From the NCBI GenBank assembly GCA_034508935.3, contig CM067449.1, positions 707,637 to 771,636 on the forward strand: 64,000 nucleotides of DNA. Reading direction: 5' to 3'. A program made the position numbers and the translations under genes. The notes below the pieces were generated by a model that saw nothing but the letters and a program-made list of their open reading frames with translations, ran no database searches and had not been told where the DNA came from. Below are positions 25,051-64,000 of the stretch, piece after piece (positions within the stretch are counted from its first letter, which is position 1; each line of letters opens with the position of its first letter). Origin of the DNA: Berghia stephanieae. Taxonomy: Eukaryota > Mollusca > Gastropoda > Nudibranchia > Aeolidiidae.

Positions 25051-25949
25051 GGGAGCGTTCACATATTACGTCATAAAAAATTTGCCCTTTTTAGACCCCC
25101 CCCCTCCCCCAAGTCATCACTTGTCATCATTGACCTGACCCCCCCCCCCCCCCCCACCCCCAACAGATGATGACGTCATCTAATTTGATAAAAACTAAAA
25201 GATAACTTTAATTTCACAATATTTATTATTCGTTTTTCAAACCATAAACATTGATTATCAACGTTTGATAAAACACATTCAGACATTTTATTAATTTCAG
25301 AAACTGTTGATAATTTATGTTTTACGATACAATGGGGACATAAAATTTAAATTTGCAAAGATAAAATCTAACAAACATTATTTAAATTAGGCTACTTGGT
25401 GCAGGTGCTATTAAAAAAAATTCAGAAAGTGTCATTTAAAATAGTATAGGAGGCAAATTATTTTATAGCATATTAGTCTTTTAGTGGAATGAATTTCTGT
25501 TTCAATTTCCAAACATAAAATTAATTGATTCAAAAATGTTTCTGCCTTGGACCTCTGGCAATGTACTATAAATAGTATCATCAATTTCATCTTCATCGTC
25601 ATCATTTTCTCCCATTTGCTGTTCTTCATGTATGCCGCATTTTCGTGAATGGTCTTTCATTGCTGTGATCGAGGAGTGATACAATGAACATTTAGGGCAA
25701 GTTCGCCTTTTGAGAAGTGATACCCCTTTCCCATTTTGTTTCTTGAGAGATGGGCAATACTCATCATAGCAATTTATCTTTAGCTGTTTTGAAAGGAACA
25801 AACTTTGAAATAGGCTTAATTTGCCTATGTTTTGATGACATCATCTTGGGTCTGACCCCCCCCCCCCCCCCCCATGTCAACACATGTCAACATTTGGTAG
25901 ACCCCCCCCCCCTCCCCCCTAGCTGATGACGTAATATGTGAACGCTCCC
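25051..25949. mobile_element. PIF/Harbinger-like TIR element carrying a finger fragment
   Basis: The ends are 24 bp perfect inverted repeats beginning GGGAGCGTTCACATATTACG. They are flanked by TTA on both sides (25048-25050 and 25950-25952). A 3 bp TTA duplication and GGG-starting ends fit PIF/Harbinger, though no DDE transposase is present. Poly-C tracts lie near both ends (25096-25155, 25856-25912). Between them is a minus-strand frame with one C2H2-type finger. Confidence 0.7.
25502..25801 (-). pseudogene. C2H2-finger protein fragment inside TIR element
   Basis: A frame of about 99 codons with CPKCSLYHSSITAMKDHSRK, giving a C-x2-C...H-x3-C/H-like finger, followed by an acidic stretch (GENDDDEDEIDDT). 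It resembles the N-terminal finger of some transposon or host regulatory proteins; I do not recognise the parent. It lies wholly within the element at 25051-25949 and could be element-encoded or captured. Confidence 0.4.
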
Positions 25950-25954
25950 TTACA

Positions 25955-26130
25955 TAATTACTTAATACTTATTTACTTACATACATATTTACTTACATAC
26001 TTATTTACTTACATACTTATTTACTTACATACTTATTTACTTACATACTTATTTATTTACATACTTATTTACTTACTTACATACTTATTTACTTACATGT
26101 TTACTTACATATGTACTCACTTACTTACTT
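25955..26130. repeat. (TTAC/ATAC)n tandem repeat
   Basis: About 170 bp of the words ttacttacatacttattta repeated. The apparent Tyr/Leu/Thr-rich frame is a by-product. Confidence 0.9.
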
Positions 26131-26333
26131 ATCGGAACCAGCGACCAGCTGAGCTCTAGCCCTTCGGTCTTGTGCCATGGCGTAGAAACTTGACGTCTTT
26201 TGTCTGTAACTAAACTTGGCAATATCACAGTTCTAACCGTTTCACAATCGGACTGATTATGTCATTCACTGTAACACAGTCAGAAGGCAACACAAGAGGA
26301 CCTAGTCAGCACCTGACAGGAGATGCAATAATT

Positions 26334-26640
26334 ATATGTTTTTTTTTTGTTTTTTTTTTTAAAAGGGTTTTACGGCGATTGCAACACATTAAGGTCATAT
26401 CAGCGCCAGTAAAAAGGAAGACAATGGGATAGTAAAAAGTTCTAGAATTTCAATTAAAGCACCCCAAAAAATGATAAGACAAAGGGGAATTAGTTCAAAC
26501 AGGAAACAGATGTAGATTCCAAGAGCACACAATCCAAGAGGAATACACTCAAATGTTTCCAAATCATATATAATATTAAACAAAACATAAAACAGTGCAT
26601 AACAGAGAGATGATTTACAAGACAAAAAATACCACCAAGA
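26334..26640. repeat. dispersed repeat family D, copy 1
   Basis: It shares the words gacaaaggggaattagttca, atacactcaaatgttt and cagagagatgatttacaaga with the copies at 27465-28015, 52020-52256 and 53225-53590. Its left end (T-run, then ttttacggcgattgcaa) is the reverse complement of a 3' end seen in many molluscan repeats. No coding capacity. Confidence 0.65.
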
Positions 26641-26689
26641 AATTATAATATGTCAAAGTAGTCCTCTATAGCCACGCACAAAACCCATG

Positions 26690-26927
26690 AAATCAGATTT
26701 CATCCCAGTTTCTGTTGTATGAAACTGACAGAAGCAATTACTTGCTACCCTTTGGATGAGTTGCTAGTCTATCGCTTAGTTCTTTCTACCACATCTTACA
26801 GACCCAGCTACCCTATCACTTCTGGGTGGACAGTGACGTCAGAAAAAAGAATCCAGACTGCATCTGTGATCCATACCTCTTTCCTTCAGAAGTAAGTGCT
26901 CTACCAACTGAGCTACTGGCGTCATTG
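26690..26927 (-). mobile_element. tRNA-derived SINE, family 2
   Basis: Reverse copy. Head on its own strand: gacgccagtagctcagttgg. The body includes the reverse complement of gaagcaattacttgctaccc and the tail region reads tttcatcccagtttctgttg. Confidence 0.8.
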
Positions 26928-27464
26928 ATTCCGATCAATGTGACAAAATCAGAAGAAAAACAAAAACAAAACACAAACATCTTTGATGTAAGGTTTATTA
27001 GTATCGCCAATCATATCTTCTATGGTTTTCAAGGAAGATAAAGATCATAAAATTACAGTAAAAAGAAAAGAAAAAAAAAAAAAATATTTTAATTGAAATA
27101 AGTCTTAAAGGGAATGGCACAATAAAAAATGGAGATTTTCCAAAGTTATCTAATGTTTATAACCAAAGCATGAAATTATATTTTAAAAATAACAAAAATA
27201 AACATAATAATTGTAATATCTTTCACATTGTAAATCTCATAAGGTCTTTCATTCAAAAGTCGGGTAACAATGAAATTAAAGAATTCAGTTGTTTGAGCTT
27301 GCCACGATAGATAGTGAAACAAAACAAAAAGGCAGATTTTCACTCTGAAAAGTTTGGATTTCAATTAAATATTTCCCCTTTTTAAAAAAATTATGTTAAA
27401 ATGCTACAATACAGATGAAGTGAAAGGAACAGAAAATGTTGATATGTAATTTATTTTAATTCAA

Positions 27465-28015
27465 GAGGTGTTTGTTAAGGGCTTTAAGGCACTAGTGACG
27501 CAATGACGGCATTTCAGTGCCAGAAAAAAGGAAAGTGATACTGAGAAAAAGTTGTAGATCTGAAGTGAAAGCACCAAGAAAAAGCAAGACAAAGGGGACT
27601 GGTTCAAATCGGGAACAGAAGATTCTATTGGCAATACACCTATGCACCTGTTTTGACATTACCTAAAAGTCCAATGAATTCCGCTATGAAGGATATACTC
27701 AAATGTTTACAAAGTGCAATAAGTTTAAAACTAGGACTTAAAACTAATAACGATAACGGCACATAACAAAGAGATGATTTACAAGGAAAAAATATAATCT
27801 TTCAAAAAAAGATACTTGAAGTTACATTTGACTCCCTCCCAGCTAAGGACCCTTGCTAGGGCCAGGAAAAAACAAGCTATCACAATTTAGAACAAAGACA
27901 GAGAGCAACATGGAAAGGAAAAACATATGGGGGATAGAGGCACAGTAAATGACATCTCTGTCCACCATGAGAGATCAAGAAGATCCCACCCAGTCTTTGA
28001 AGTTTCATCTGATTA
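27465..28015. repeat. dispersed repeat family D, long copy
   Basis: The longest copy seen (about 550 bp). It adds a right half (agggccaggaaaaaacaagc; agatcaagaagatcccaccc) that is shared with 52020-52256 and 53225-53590. A GA-rich stretch and a tail containing aaatgacaaattgcca follow at 28680-28840; that tail word also occurs at 14178-14205. Confidence 0.6.
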
Positions 28016-28918
28016 TGAAAATGAGAAAAAATTATTTATAAAACTGCAAAATTATATAGATACCCATATAAATATTTGAAATGTACTAAAGCACCACTTC
28101 TGCAAATTGCACTGCTGAAGGAAAATGGTAATCTCTATGTTAAAACATACACGATTGTGTAAAACAATAACTTTATAACTCCACACAACAAGCATTTTGA
28201 TGCCCATTGGGTAATTGTCTAGGGCAAGTATCTTGGATGCTCAGGCTCACCACCTACATCATTAAGTCAAGTCAAAGGTTTCTAAGTCAAAGCAGGAGTG
28301 AACTGATTATAAAATGAGAATCCGACTTCATGTATTCTATCACAAGTTAAATAGTAATATAGCTACATGGATGTGGCTGTTGAGCAATCCTTACATATTT
28401 GTTATTGTTTATTATGTGACATAATGCTTGAAAAATTATTTTTAAAAATTCGGCACTTCCAAATGACATTGTAGGATGCCATTGTTAAGTATTCTTAGAA
28501 GAAGAAAAATGTCTTCTAATAATTATCTATTTATAGACTTAATATAGATTGTCTATCAAAGAAAGCCATCAGAAATCATCAATATTTTCCAAGGGAATAA
28601 AATGGGGCTGATAATCTTGCAAAAGTAGAACAAAAACAATTCAAGTGTGAAACATGGCAAAGTTCTATCATGTGCGCGCATGGGTGAGAGAATGAGAGGG
28701 AGAGAGATAGAGAGAAATAATAGGAAGAAGTGAAATATCAGTAAATATTAAAGTTATCATATAATGTTATAACAAGTGTAACTAAATGACAAATTGCCAT
28801 GTTTATGGACAATAAAGATATATTGAAATAATGATCATTTGGATTAAACGGCAATTCCTTTTCCACAAAGACCATTAATCCCTGAAAGCTAATTCAATTT
28901 CCTCAATTGGATTCTAAC

Positions 28919-29052
28919 AATAATCTCACCATCAATAATCTCACCATCAATAATCTCACCATCAATAATCTCACCATCAATAATCTCACCATCAATAATC
29001 TCACCATCAATAATCTCACCATCAATAATCTCACCATCAATAATCTCACCAT
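28919..29052. repeat. 15 bp tandem repeat, nine units
   Basis: Nine near-perfect units of taatctcaccatcaa. The repeated N-N-L-T-I frame it opens is most likely an accident of a 15 bp (5-codon) period. Confidence 0.95.
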
Positions 29053-29980
29053 ATCCTCAAATATTACCAATTTGAACTTGAAAATACCAAAGCAAAAATT
29101 ATAATTGTGCGTCTATCTTGGACTACAATTTACCTCAAATAATAGCAACCCTGTTTGCCGTGATTATCTGAAGTTTCACCAAGTTTGAGATTTACGTCAC
29201 AAAACAATAAATGAACAAACAAAAGATTAACTTTTGATAAAAGAGATATTCTGTTCGTGAGAGATTTTATAAAAAAAAGTTAAATTCTGTTTGTGGGTAC
29301 TCTTTAAATTTTAAGCAGCGCAAAGGTAAGATAATAGGATATTAGATACGTAATGTGAATGAAAAAAAATAAATGATTGCAAAACATACCTCTGCACTTC
29401 TGTCTAATACAAAACATCTACTTCAGGAGGTCATTAAAAAAATTTCAAAATGAAAAAGCTGGGAATCATAGAACGAAAACCAAAAGTACATAACTATTGA
29501 CCACCTTACTATCCAACATGACTGCCATTTTCAAAGTGAACTGCAGAAAATGATAAAATTAGCTACAACAAGCTAATTTTAAAGAACAAATCTTTTCAAA
29601 ACACAAATTTTTTAATAAAGCAGCGCGTTATTCTCCTGGCACATCACATCACTGAAGAACATGGTAATGATCATGAATACATCAATTCCATTTTTCCTTT
29701 CAACATCTGTACACCCTTTCCCAATCCTTTCATGGCTTGCCCGGATGTAGTTGGATATGTTATAAAAATCCAGATAAAGCTTACACGGAAGCAATACAAA
29801 CACACATTTCAAATCTCGCAATCTGGACTGAACCCTTAAATAAAAGAACCAAAAGGATATTTTAGATAATTCTATTAAACACTGGTGAAAAAAAAATCAT
29901 CACTCAACCCCCCCCCCCCCAACCCCCAACAAATGGACCCCCCAAAAAAGAGGTCAAAAATAAAATATTTTATCCAATCA
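29053..29980. other. region 3' of UMPS, no gene seen
   Basis: Presumed UMPS 3' UTR and flank: unremarkable sequence without a supported frame or clear end signal. A poly-C tract at 29909-29920 lies about 60 bp past the UMPS stop codon. Confidence 0.5.
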
Positions 29981-59222
<29,242 letters not shown>

Positions 59223-59742
59223 TTTTTTTTTGCGTTTCAAAGAAAAGACCAGGTAAGAAAAGTCAGGAAAGAAAATAAAGCCATACAAAAGATTGTCCGA
59301 CCTTGAACCGACTAAAATGTATTAATTTCAAATTATCTCTTCATTTTCAATAATAAAAATTCTTTAAGAGTAGAAATTTTTAATTATTTGAGATTAACTA
59401 AGTCTAATTAAAAATATTTTATACCATACAACGCATGAGAAAATTTTAGCAAGTTTTGTTGGGCAACTTAATTATAAGAAGCCAAACTGGCTACTACTAT
59501 TAGAATTGCAGTTTCTGGCGGTTTAAAAAAAAAAATACTTATTTTCATTCATGATTTATTTCGAATATTTATTAATATTCGACTTAATGGCTTTCGTTTC
59601 TTTTTAAAAGATTTCAATCGTGTTCGATGGTTTTTATCAGATAGATTATATTATAGCTAACGCTTAGAGTTAGAGAGCCAAAAAGCCCGTATCTGGGATA
59701 ACAGCTGATCGTGGAAATAGGCGCATACAACAACGAGCTAAG
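59223..59742. promoter_or_regulatory. probable shared UMPS/THAP promoter region
   Basis: Interval between two divergent start codons. Both starts sit in atggc contexts (aaaaatggcagc for UMPS, aagatggcgcc for the THAP gene), which recall YY1-type initiator sites of housekeeping genes. No TATA box is evident at a fitting distance. Inferred from arrangement; transcription starts are unknown. Confidence 0.45.
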
Positions 59743-59855
59743 ATGGCGCCAACAACACAAAACAAATGCCAGTGGTGTTCCGGTATCAATTGTTCGAATT
59801 CTCGACACAAGAGACCAGATTTGGGTTTCTTCCGTTTCCCAAAGGATCCTGAAAG
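59743..59855 (+). CDS. THAP-domain protein, first exon
   Basis: Start ATG at 59743. The exon reads MAPTTQNKCQWCSGINCSNS and then RHKRPDLGFFRFPKDPER before a gtgtg donor. This is the N-terminal half of a THAP zinc finger: C-x2-C, the Asn/Ser-rich turn, and the hallmark FFRFPKDPER. THAP proteins bind DNA and include both host regulators and domesticated transposases. The rest of the finger (the C-x-x-H half) must lie downstream; I could not find it before 64000, where LINE insertions occupy much of the intron. The exon break after PER is usual for THAP genes. Confidence 0.75.
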
Positions 59856-60118
59856 GTGTGAAAATTAAACTTTAATTTATTAGCCTTAACAAATAGCTAT
59901 ATTTCTAGATCAACACGTTTAGATTGTGTTACTAGAGAAAAACGAACATTAGATTTCTGAACCAGATCTATCTAGATAGTATAGGATGTATATTGACTAG
60001 AATGGGCATGATCTATATTATCTTTCCATGTGCTCGAGGTCATTGGTCACTTTGCAAAATGTGTTCAAAATTAAAATATCTAACATCACGATTGGTCATT
60101 TTATTCAGCTTGACACAT

Positions 60119-62167
60119 ACTTACTTTACTTTACTTTACTTTAATAGTACAGCTGGGGTCAGGCTAGTCGCCTATCAGCCGATTGTTATCTTCAGTGCTT
60201 GTTACATCTTCCTCATTGTTTTCACACTTGTCTATGCTTTGGTTTTTGTATGCTGAGCGTTGCGGGGATTTGAACCATTCTGATGAGAGTTCGTATTTAT
60301 ATTGGCTCCATACTTTATCCAGTCTGCTTTTAAAGGCATTCAGAGAGGGTGCTGTGACTATGTCGTCTTGTAAAGAGTTCCAGGCATTTACAATTCTTAT
60401 GCTGAAGAAGTTTTCTCTCACTGAGGTTTTCACTGACGGTTTCTTCAGCTTCAAGCTATGTCCTCGTGTGGTCGTTGAATCAGCTCGTGGCAGTAGATCA
60501 CCTGGTACATTGTAGATACCAGACATGTATTTGAAGCATTCAATCATGTCACCCCTTGCTCTCCGATAGTACAGTGATGGTAGCTTCAGTGACTTCAATC
60601 GTTGGACATAGTCTAGATTCTTGAGGTCAGGAATGAGTTTGGACATTCCCCTCTGAACTGACTCTAGCTGTTCTTCATCACCCTTGTGTCGCAGGTGCCA
60701 CACTACATTTCCATACTCCAGGTGGGGTCGAATAATTGCTTTGTATAGGGTGCTCATTGAATAGCTATCTAGCATTGTGAATCCCCTTCTAAGAAGCCCT
60801 AGGAGCTTGTTAGCCTTCTCCACCTGAATAAGTATATGTTCCTTAAATTTCAGCTCATCATCAACATGCACGCCTAGGTCCTTTTCAAGTTTTATATTTT
60901 CAAGCGATATTTGGTTACCTTTGGAGTCCATCTTATAGTCGGAGTGCACTTCAATTTTCCCAATGTGCATTACTTTGCACTTTTCAGCATTGAACCTCAA
61001 CTCCCACATATCAGACCATAGCTGTAGTCTGTCAAGGTCCTCCTGTAACGTTTGCGCTCCTTCCGGCACCCGGGAGGTCATTGACAAAGCAGAGAAAGAG
61101 GAGGGGGCCAAGCACACTACCCTGGGGATACCTGATTGAACGTCTCCCCACGTTGACTCTTCTCCATTCACGACAACTCTCTGCTTCCGACCAGTAAGGA
61201 AGTCCCTCACCCATGCCAGGAGTTTTCCTTTGATACCATATCCTTTTAGTTTACATAGTAGCCGCTCGTGTGGGACTGTATCGAACGCTTTCACAAAGTC
61301 TAGGTAGATTGTGTCAACACTCCCATCACTCTCTAGTACTTGGGTCCATATGTCAAGCACTGCAATTAAGTTTGTTGTACAACTTCTACCGTTCATAAAG
61401 CGTGTTGGCAGTTGCTAAAAAGATTGTTCTCCGTGAAGTGATTGATAATATGGTCCCTGATGATAGATTCTAAAACTTTGCAGAGTTCGCTTGTGAGGCT
61501 TACAGGGTGGTAATTTCCGGGTGATGTCTTCTTCCCCTTCTTGAAGATGGGGGCGACGTTTGCCAATTTCCACTTGGTTGGTACAACTCCTTCTTGGATT
61601 GATCTGTTCATAATTGTGGTAAGTGGCTGAGCAAGTTCAGTAGCAGAGTTTTTCAAAACAGCTGGTGGGATGCTATCTGGGCCGCAGGCTTTGCTGGGGT
61701 TCAGCTTCGATAATTTCTTCACGATATCCTCCGGGGTAATCTCAATTATGTTGAGGTTGTTATGAGCATCAACATGGTCGTCGACTTCTGGTATGTTCTG
61801 ATTGTCTTCAATGGTGAAAACTGAACAGAAAAATTTGTTCAGTGTATCAGCTTTGTCTCTGTCAGTCCTAGAAATAGACCCATCATCATTTGTAAGGTCG
61901 GCAATTCCGTTTTTTGTTTTTAGTTTACTATTTGCATATTGGAAAAAGGCTTTCGAGTTCGTCTTGCTTTGCTGTGCAATATTCCTTTCCATGTCTTGGA
62001 CAGCTCTCCTGCATTCCCATTTGGCCTGATTTCGTGCCTTTGTGTATGCCTTATAGTCATTTCCATCTCTGGTTTTTATGTACTTTTTGAAAGCCGAGCG
62101 CTTTACTTTCACCTTTTCCATCACCCTATCATCCATCCAAGTTGGTTTGGTTCTTCCATTTCTGGGC
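60119..62167 (-). mobile_element. CR1-like LINE, 5'-truncated, 10 bp TSD
   Basis: Minus-strand copy of about 2.05 kb flanked by CTTGACACAT (60109-60118 and 62168-62177), with a (ttact)n tail at the 3' end. It encodes KPTWMDDRVMEKVKVKRSAF, LNPSKACGPDSIPPAVLKN, YLDFVKAFDTVPHERLLCKL, VLGPLLFLCFVNDLPGAG and LRFNAEKCKVMHIGKIEVHS. The frame changes at about 61390 and about 61120. The segment that should carry the F/YADD catalytic box is missing, so it is dead. It lies in the intron after the THAP first exon. Confidence 0.9.
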
Positions 62168-62499
62168 CTTGACACATGGGTATGTTTTTAACCTTTGTAA
62201 ACAAAGCAGCGTGTTTACATTTATTAAGAAATATCCAATTGTTGGACAGCAACAAATCATGTGATTGATGACCTGGTTGAACGTAAACATGAATATAGAT
62301 CGCTCCCATTGTGATGCATATGTCTAGATTCTAGTACAGTTGTAATCTCAATGAAGTGAGCTTGGTATTTTTAGAAGTTGATCTAAAGAGAAGAATAAAT
62401 CTAGTCTCTCTCAGCCAAAATTCTCTAATAATGACTAGGAGTAAGAGACTATCTTTTTGGGGATTGTGGATAGCTCATATACGGTAGTGTCATGCTCTC

Positions 62500-62585
62500 C
62501 GTGGCCAGGCGGAGTTTCATACCAGTAAGGTCGCGGGTTCTCAAACCCCCATCACCGCTGCGACATTTTTATTGTCTATTGTCTT
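62500..62585 (+). other. weak tRNA-like sequence
   Basis: gtcatgctctccgtggccag and cgggttctcaaaccccc recall A and B boxes, followed by tttttatt. The B box is imperfect, so support is low. Confidence 0.25.
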
Positions 62586-62829
62586 CTGGCACTTTCCTAC
62601 TCACTTCATCTCTTGCTTAGTTGGACAGATTCTGGAAAGATTTGCCAACAATCTATGATCCACAGTGCTACCACACAAGGCTAAACCCTTGAAAAATGAA
62701 TTGGCAAAACTGAATACTTTGCCTGAACCATCTTCATTAATTCAATTGTTGTTATCAACATAAGTGCCTGCTCCACTCACTTTTCTGAGTCAATTAGTAT
62801 GTGCTTTTAAGTATAAAATCAACGCTTAA

Positions 62830-64000
62830 TCTGACCCAGCTCTCAATGAATTACTATAGATCTAATATTGAACTGTTTGAGCAGTTTATAAGACAGTGTT
62901 GCTGCATCATTAGAAGAAAATGTTCCAACCACACTTAAGTTGCAGAAGAAGAAATGGATTACTCAGAGATATTAGAACTAATGAATGAGAGAAGAAAGGC
63001 CAAAAATCGGAAAGAAAAATACAAGACTCTGAACAGGCAGATAAAAAGAAAATGCAACGAAGCTAAAGAAGACTGGATAAATGAACAATGTCACTATCTA
63101 ATGTCCTGCAAAGAAAAAAATGGCAAATTCTTCCATCAGAAAATCAAAGAAGTGACAAACAAAACTAAATCAGGTGCTAAAAGTGGATGCATCAAAGACA
63201 AGCGTGGAAACACCATCATGGACAAAGACTGCATTCTAAACAGATGGTCAGAATATATAGAAGAACTTTTTTTTGATAATCGAGGAGAAATGCCTATGAT
63301 AAAAGAACTGGAAGGGCCCTCTATAATGAAAGATGAAGTTAGGAACGTCATGAAAAGCATGAAAAATGGAAAAGCTGCAGGACCTGATGCCATAACAATT
63401 GAAGCCTTGACTGGCCTGGGTGAATGGGGGATTGAATTCATCACAAACCTTCTAAATCAAGTGTATGACACAGGAAAAATGCCAACTGATATGAAACGAT
63501 CCATTTTTTATAGCACTACCAAAAAAGCCAGGGGCAGTTGATTGTGAACAACACAGAACTATTAGCCTAATGAGCCACCTCACAAAAATTCTTTTGAAGA
63601 TAATTTTACTAAGAATAAGAAATAAAATACGACCTGAAATTGGGGAGATGCAATTTGGTTTTGTTGAGGACAAGGGTACCAGAAATGGAATATTCACATT
63701 ATCAATGCTGATGGAAAGATGTATTGAAGTAAATAAAGATCTGTATATGTGTTTCATCGACTATTCAAAAGCCTTTGATAAAGTACAACACGAAAAACTA
63801 TTCAAAATTCTATCATCCTTGGACATTGATGGTAAAGATTTAAGAATATTACGGAATTTGTACTGGGAACAAGAAGCAGCAATGCGTGTTGACAACGAAC
63901 TAAGCAGTTTTACACCTATTAGAAGAGGAGTTAGGCAGGGGTGTGTTTTGTCTCCAGATTTATTCAACCTCTATAGTGAAATGATATTAAGAGATATCGA
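62830..64000 (+). mobile_element. RTE-like LINE, runs off right edge
   Basis: The coding trace starts with EENVPTTLKLQKKKWIT (about 62910-62965), shifts frame, then reads EILELMNERRKAKN, MKNGKAAGPDAITIEALTGL, LLNQVYDTGKMPTDMKRSIF. After one extra T near 63505 the frame changes again to LPKKPGAVDCEQHRTISLMS, MCFIDYSKAFDKVQHEKLFK and IRRGVRQGCVLSPDLFNLYS. The catalytic YADD box would lie just past 64000. The motif style is RTE-like; the clade is uncertain. The two frame changes make this copy inactive unless they are assembly errors. Confidence 0.85.

Noticed and set aside
28907-29104. Frame with N-N-L-T-I repeated nine times as a possible repeat protein
   Set aside because: A perfect 15 bp tandem repeat with no flanking coding signal.

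Overview
The window looks like animal nuclear DNA, most likely a mollusc (probably a gastropod) or another lophotrochozoan. It has compact, well-conserved exons separated by kilobase introns, intron-rich housekeeping genes, several tRNA-derived SINE families, CR1/L2-, Rex1- and RTE-like LINEs, many small TIR elements and long poly-G/poly-C tracts. The taxon is inferred from style; no species marker was read.

Layout. 1-2450 is low-quality: an AT-rich low-complexity stretch, then a noisy ~36 bp satellite. It cuts off LRRC56 (minus, exons at about 2450-2668, 3516-3664 and 6539-6742). 4.8-5.9 kb is a TG-rich minisatellite split by a SINE. 8.13-10.07 kb holds an L2/CR1-like LINE with a long open reverse-transcriptase frame. 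11-14 kb is a graveyard of LINE and SINE pieces. 15.59-24.41 kb is a six-exon NOL7-like nucleolar gene (minus). 25.05-25.95 kb is a TIR element carrying a C2H2-finger fragment.

The centrepiece is UMPS (uridine monophosphate synthase, minus, 59222 to 29981). All 11 coding exons were found, with consistent phases and a total of 478 codons, against about 480 in human. The last 60 nt of its exon 5 plus 36 nt of intron are repeated in a 96 bp tandem array (about 37.55-39.35 kb). Every copy I checked keeps an open 20-codon frame and a splice donor. A gutted piggyBac-like element sits inside the array. On the opposite strand inside UMPS intron 4 is a four-exon gene for a tyrosine recombinase-like protein (40232-45227, Crypton-type).

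UMPS faces a THAP-domain gene (first exon 59743-59855, plus) across about 520 bp, a likely shared promoter. Beyond it lie a 5'-truncated CR1-like LINE with a 10 bp target duplication (60119-62167) and an RTE-like LINE running off the right edge. The introns carry the mobile DNA: three SINE families, a TTAA-flanked MITE family (three copies), a hAT-like 1.3 kb element with 8 bp target duplications, a paired palindrome family, and many microsatellites. I saw no virus-derived or LTR element and no CRISPR array.
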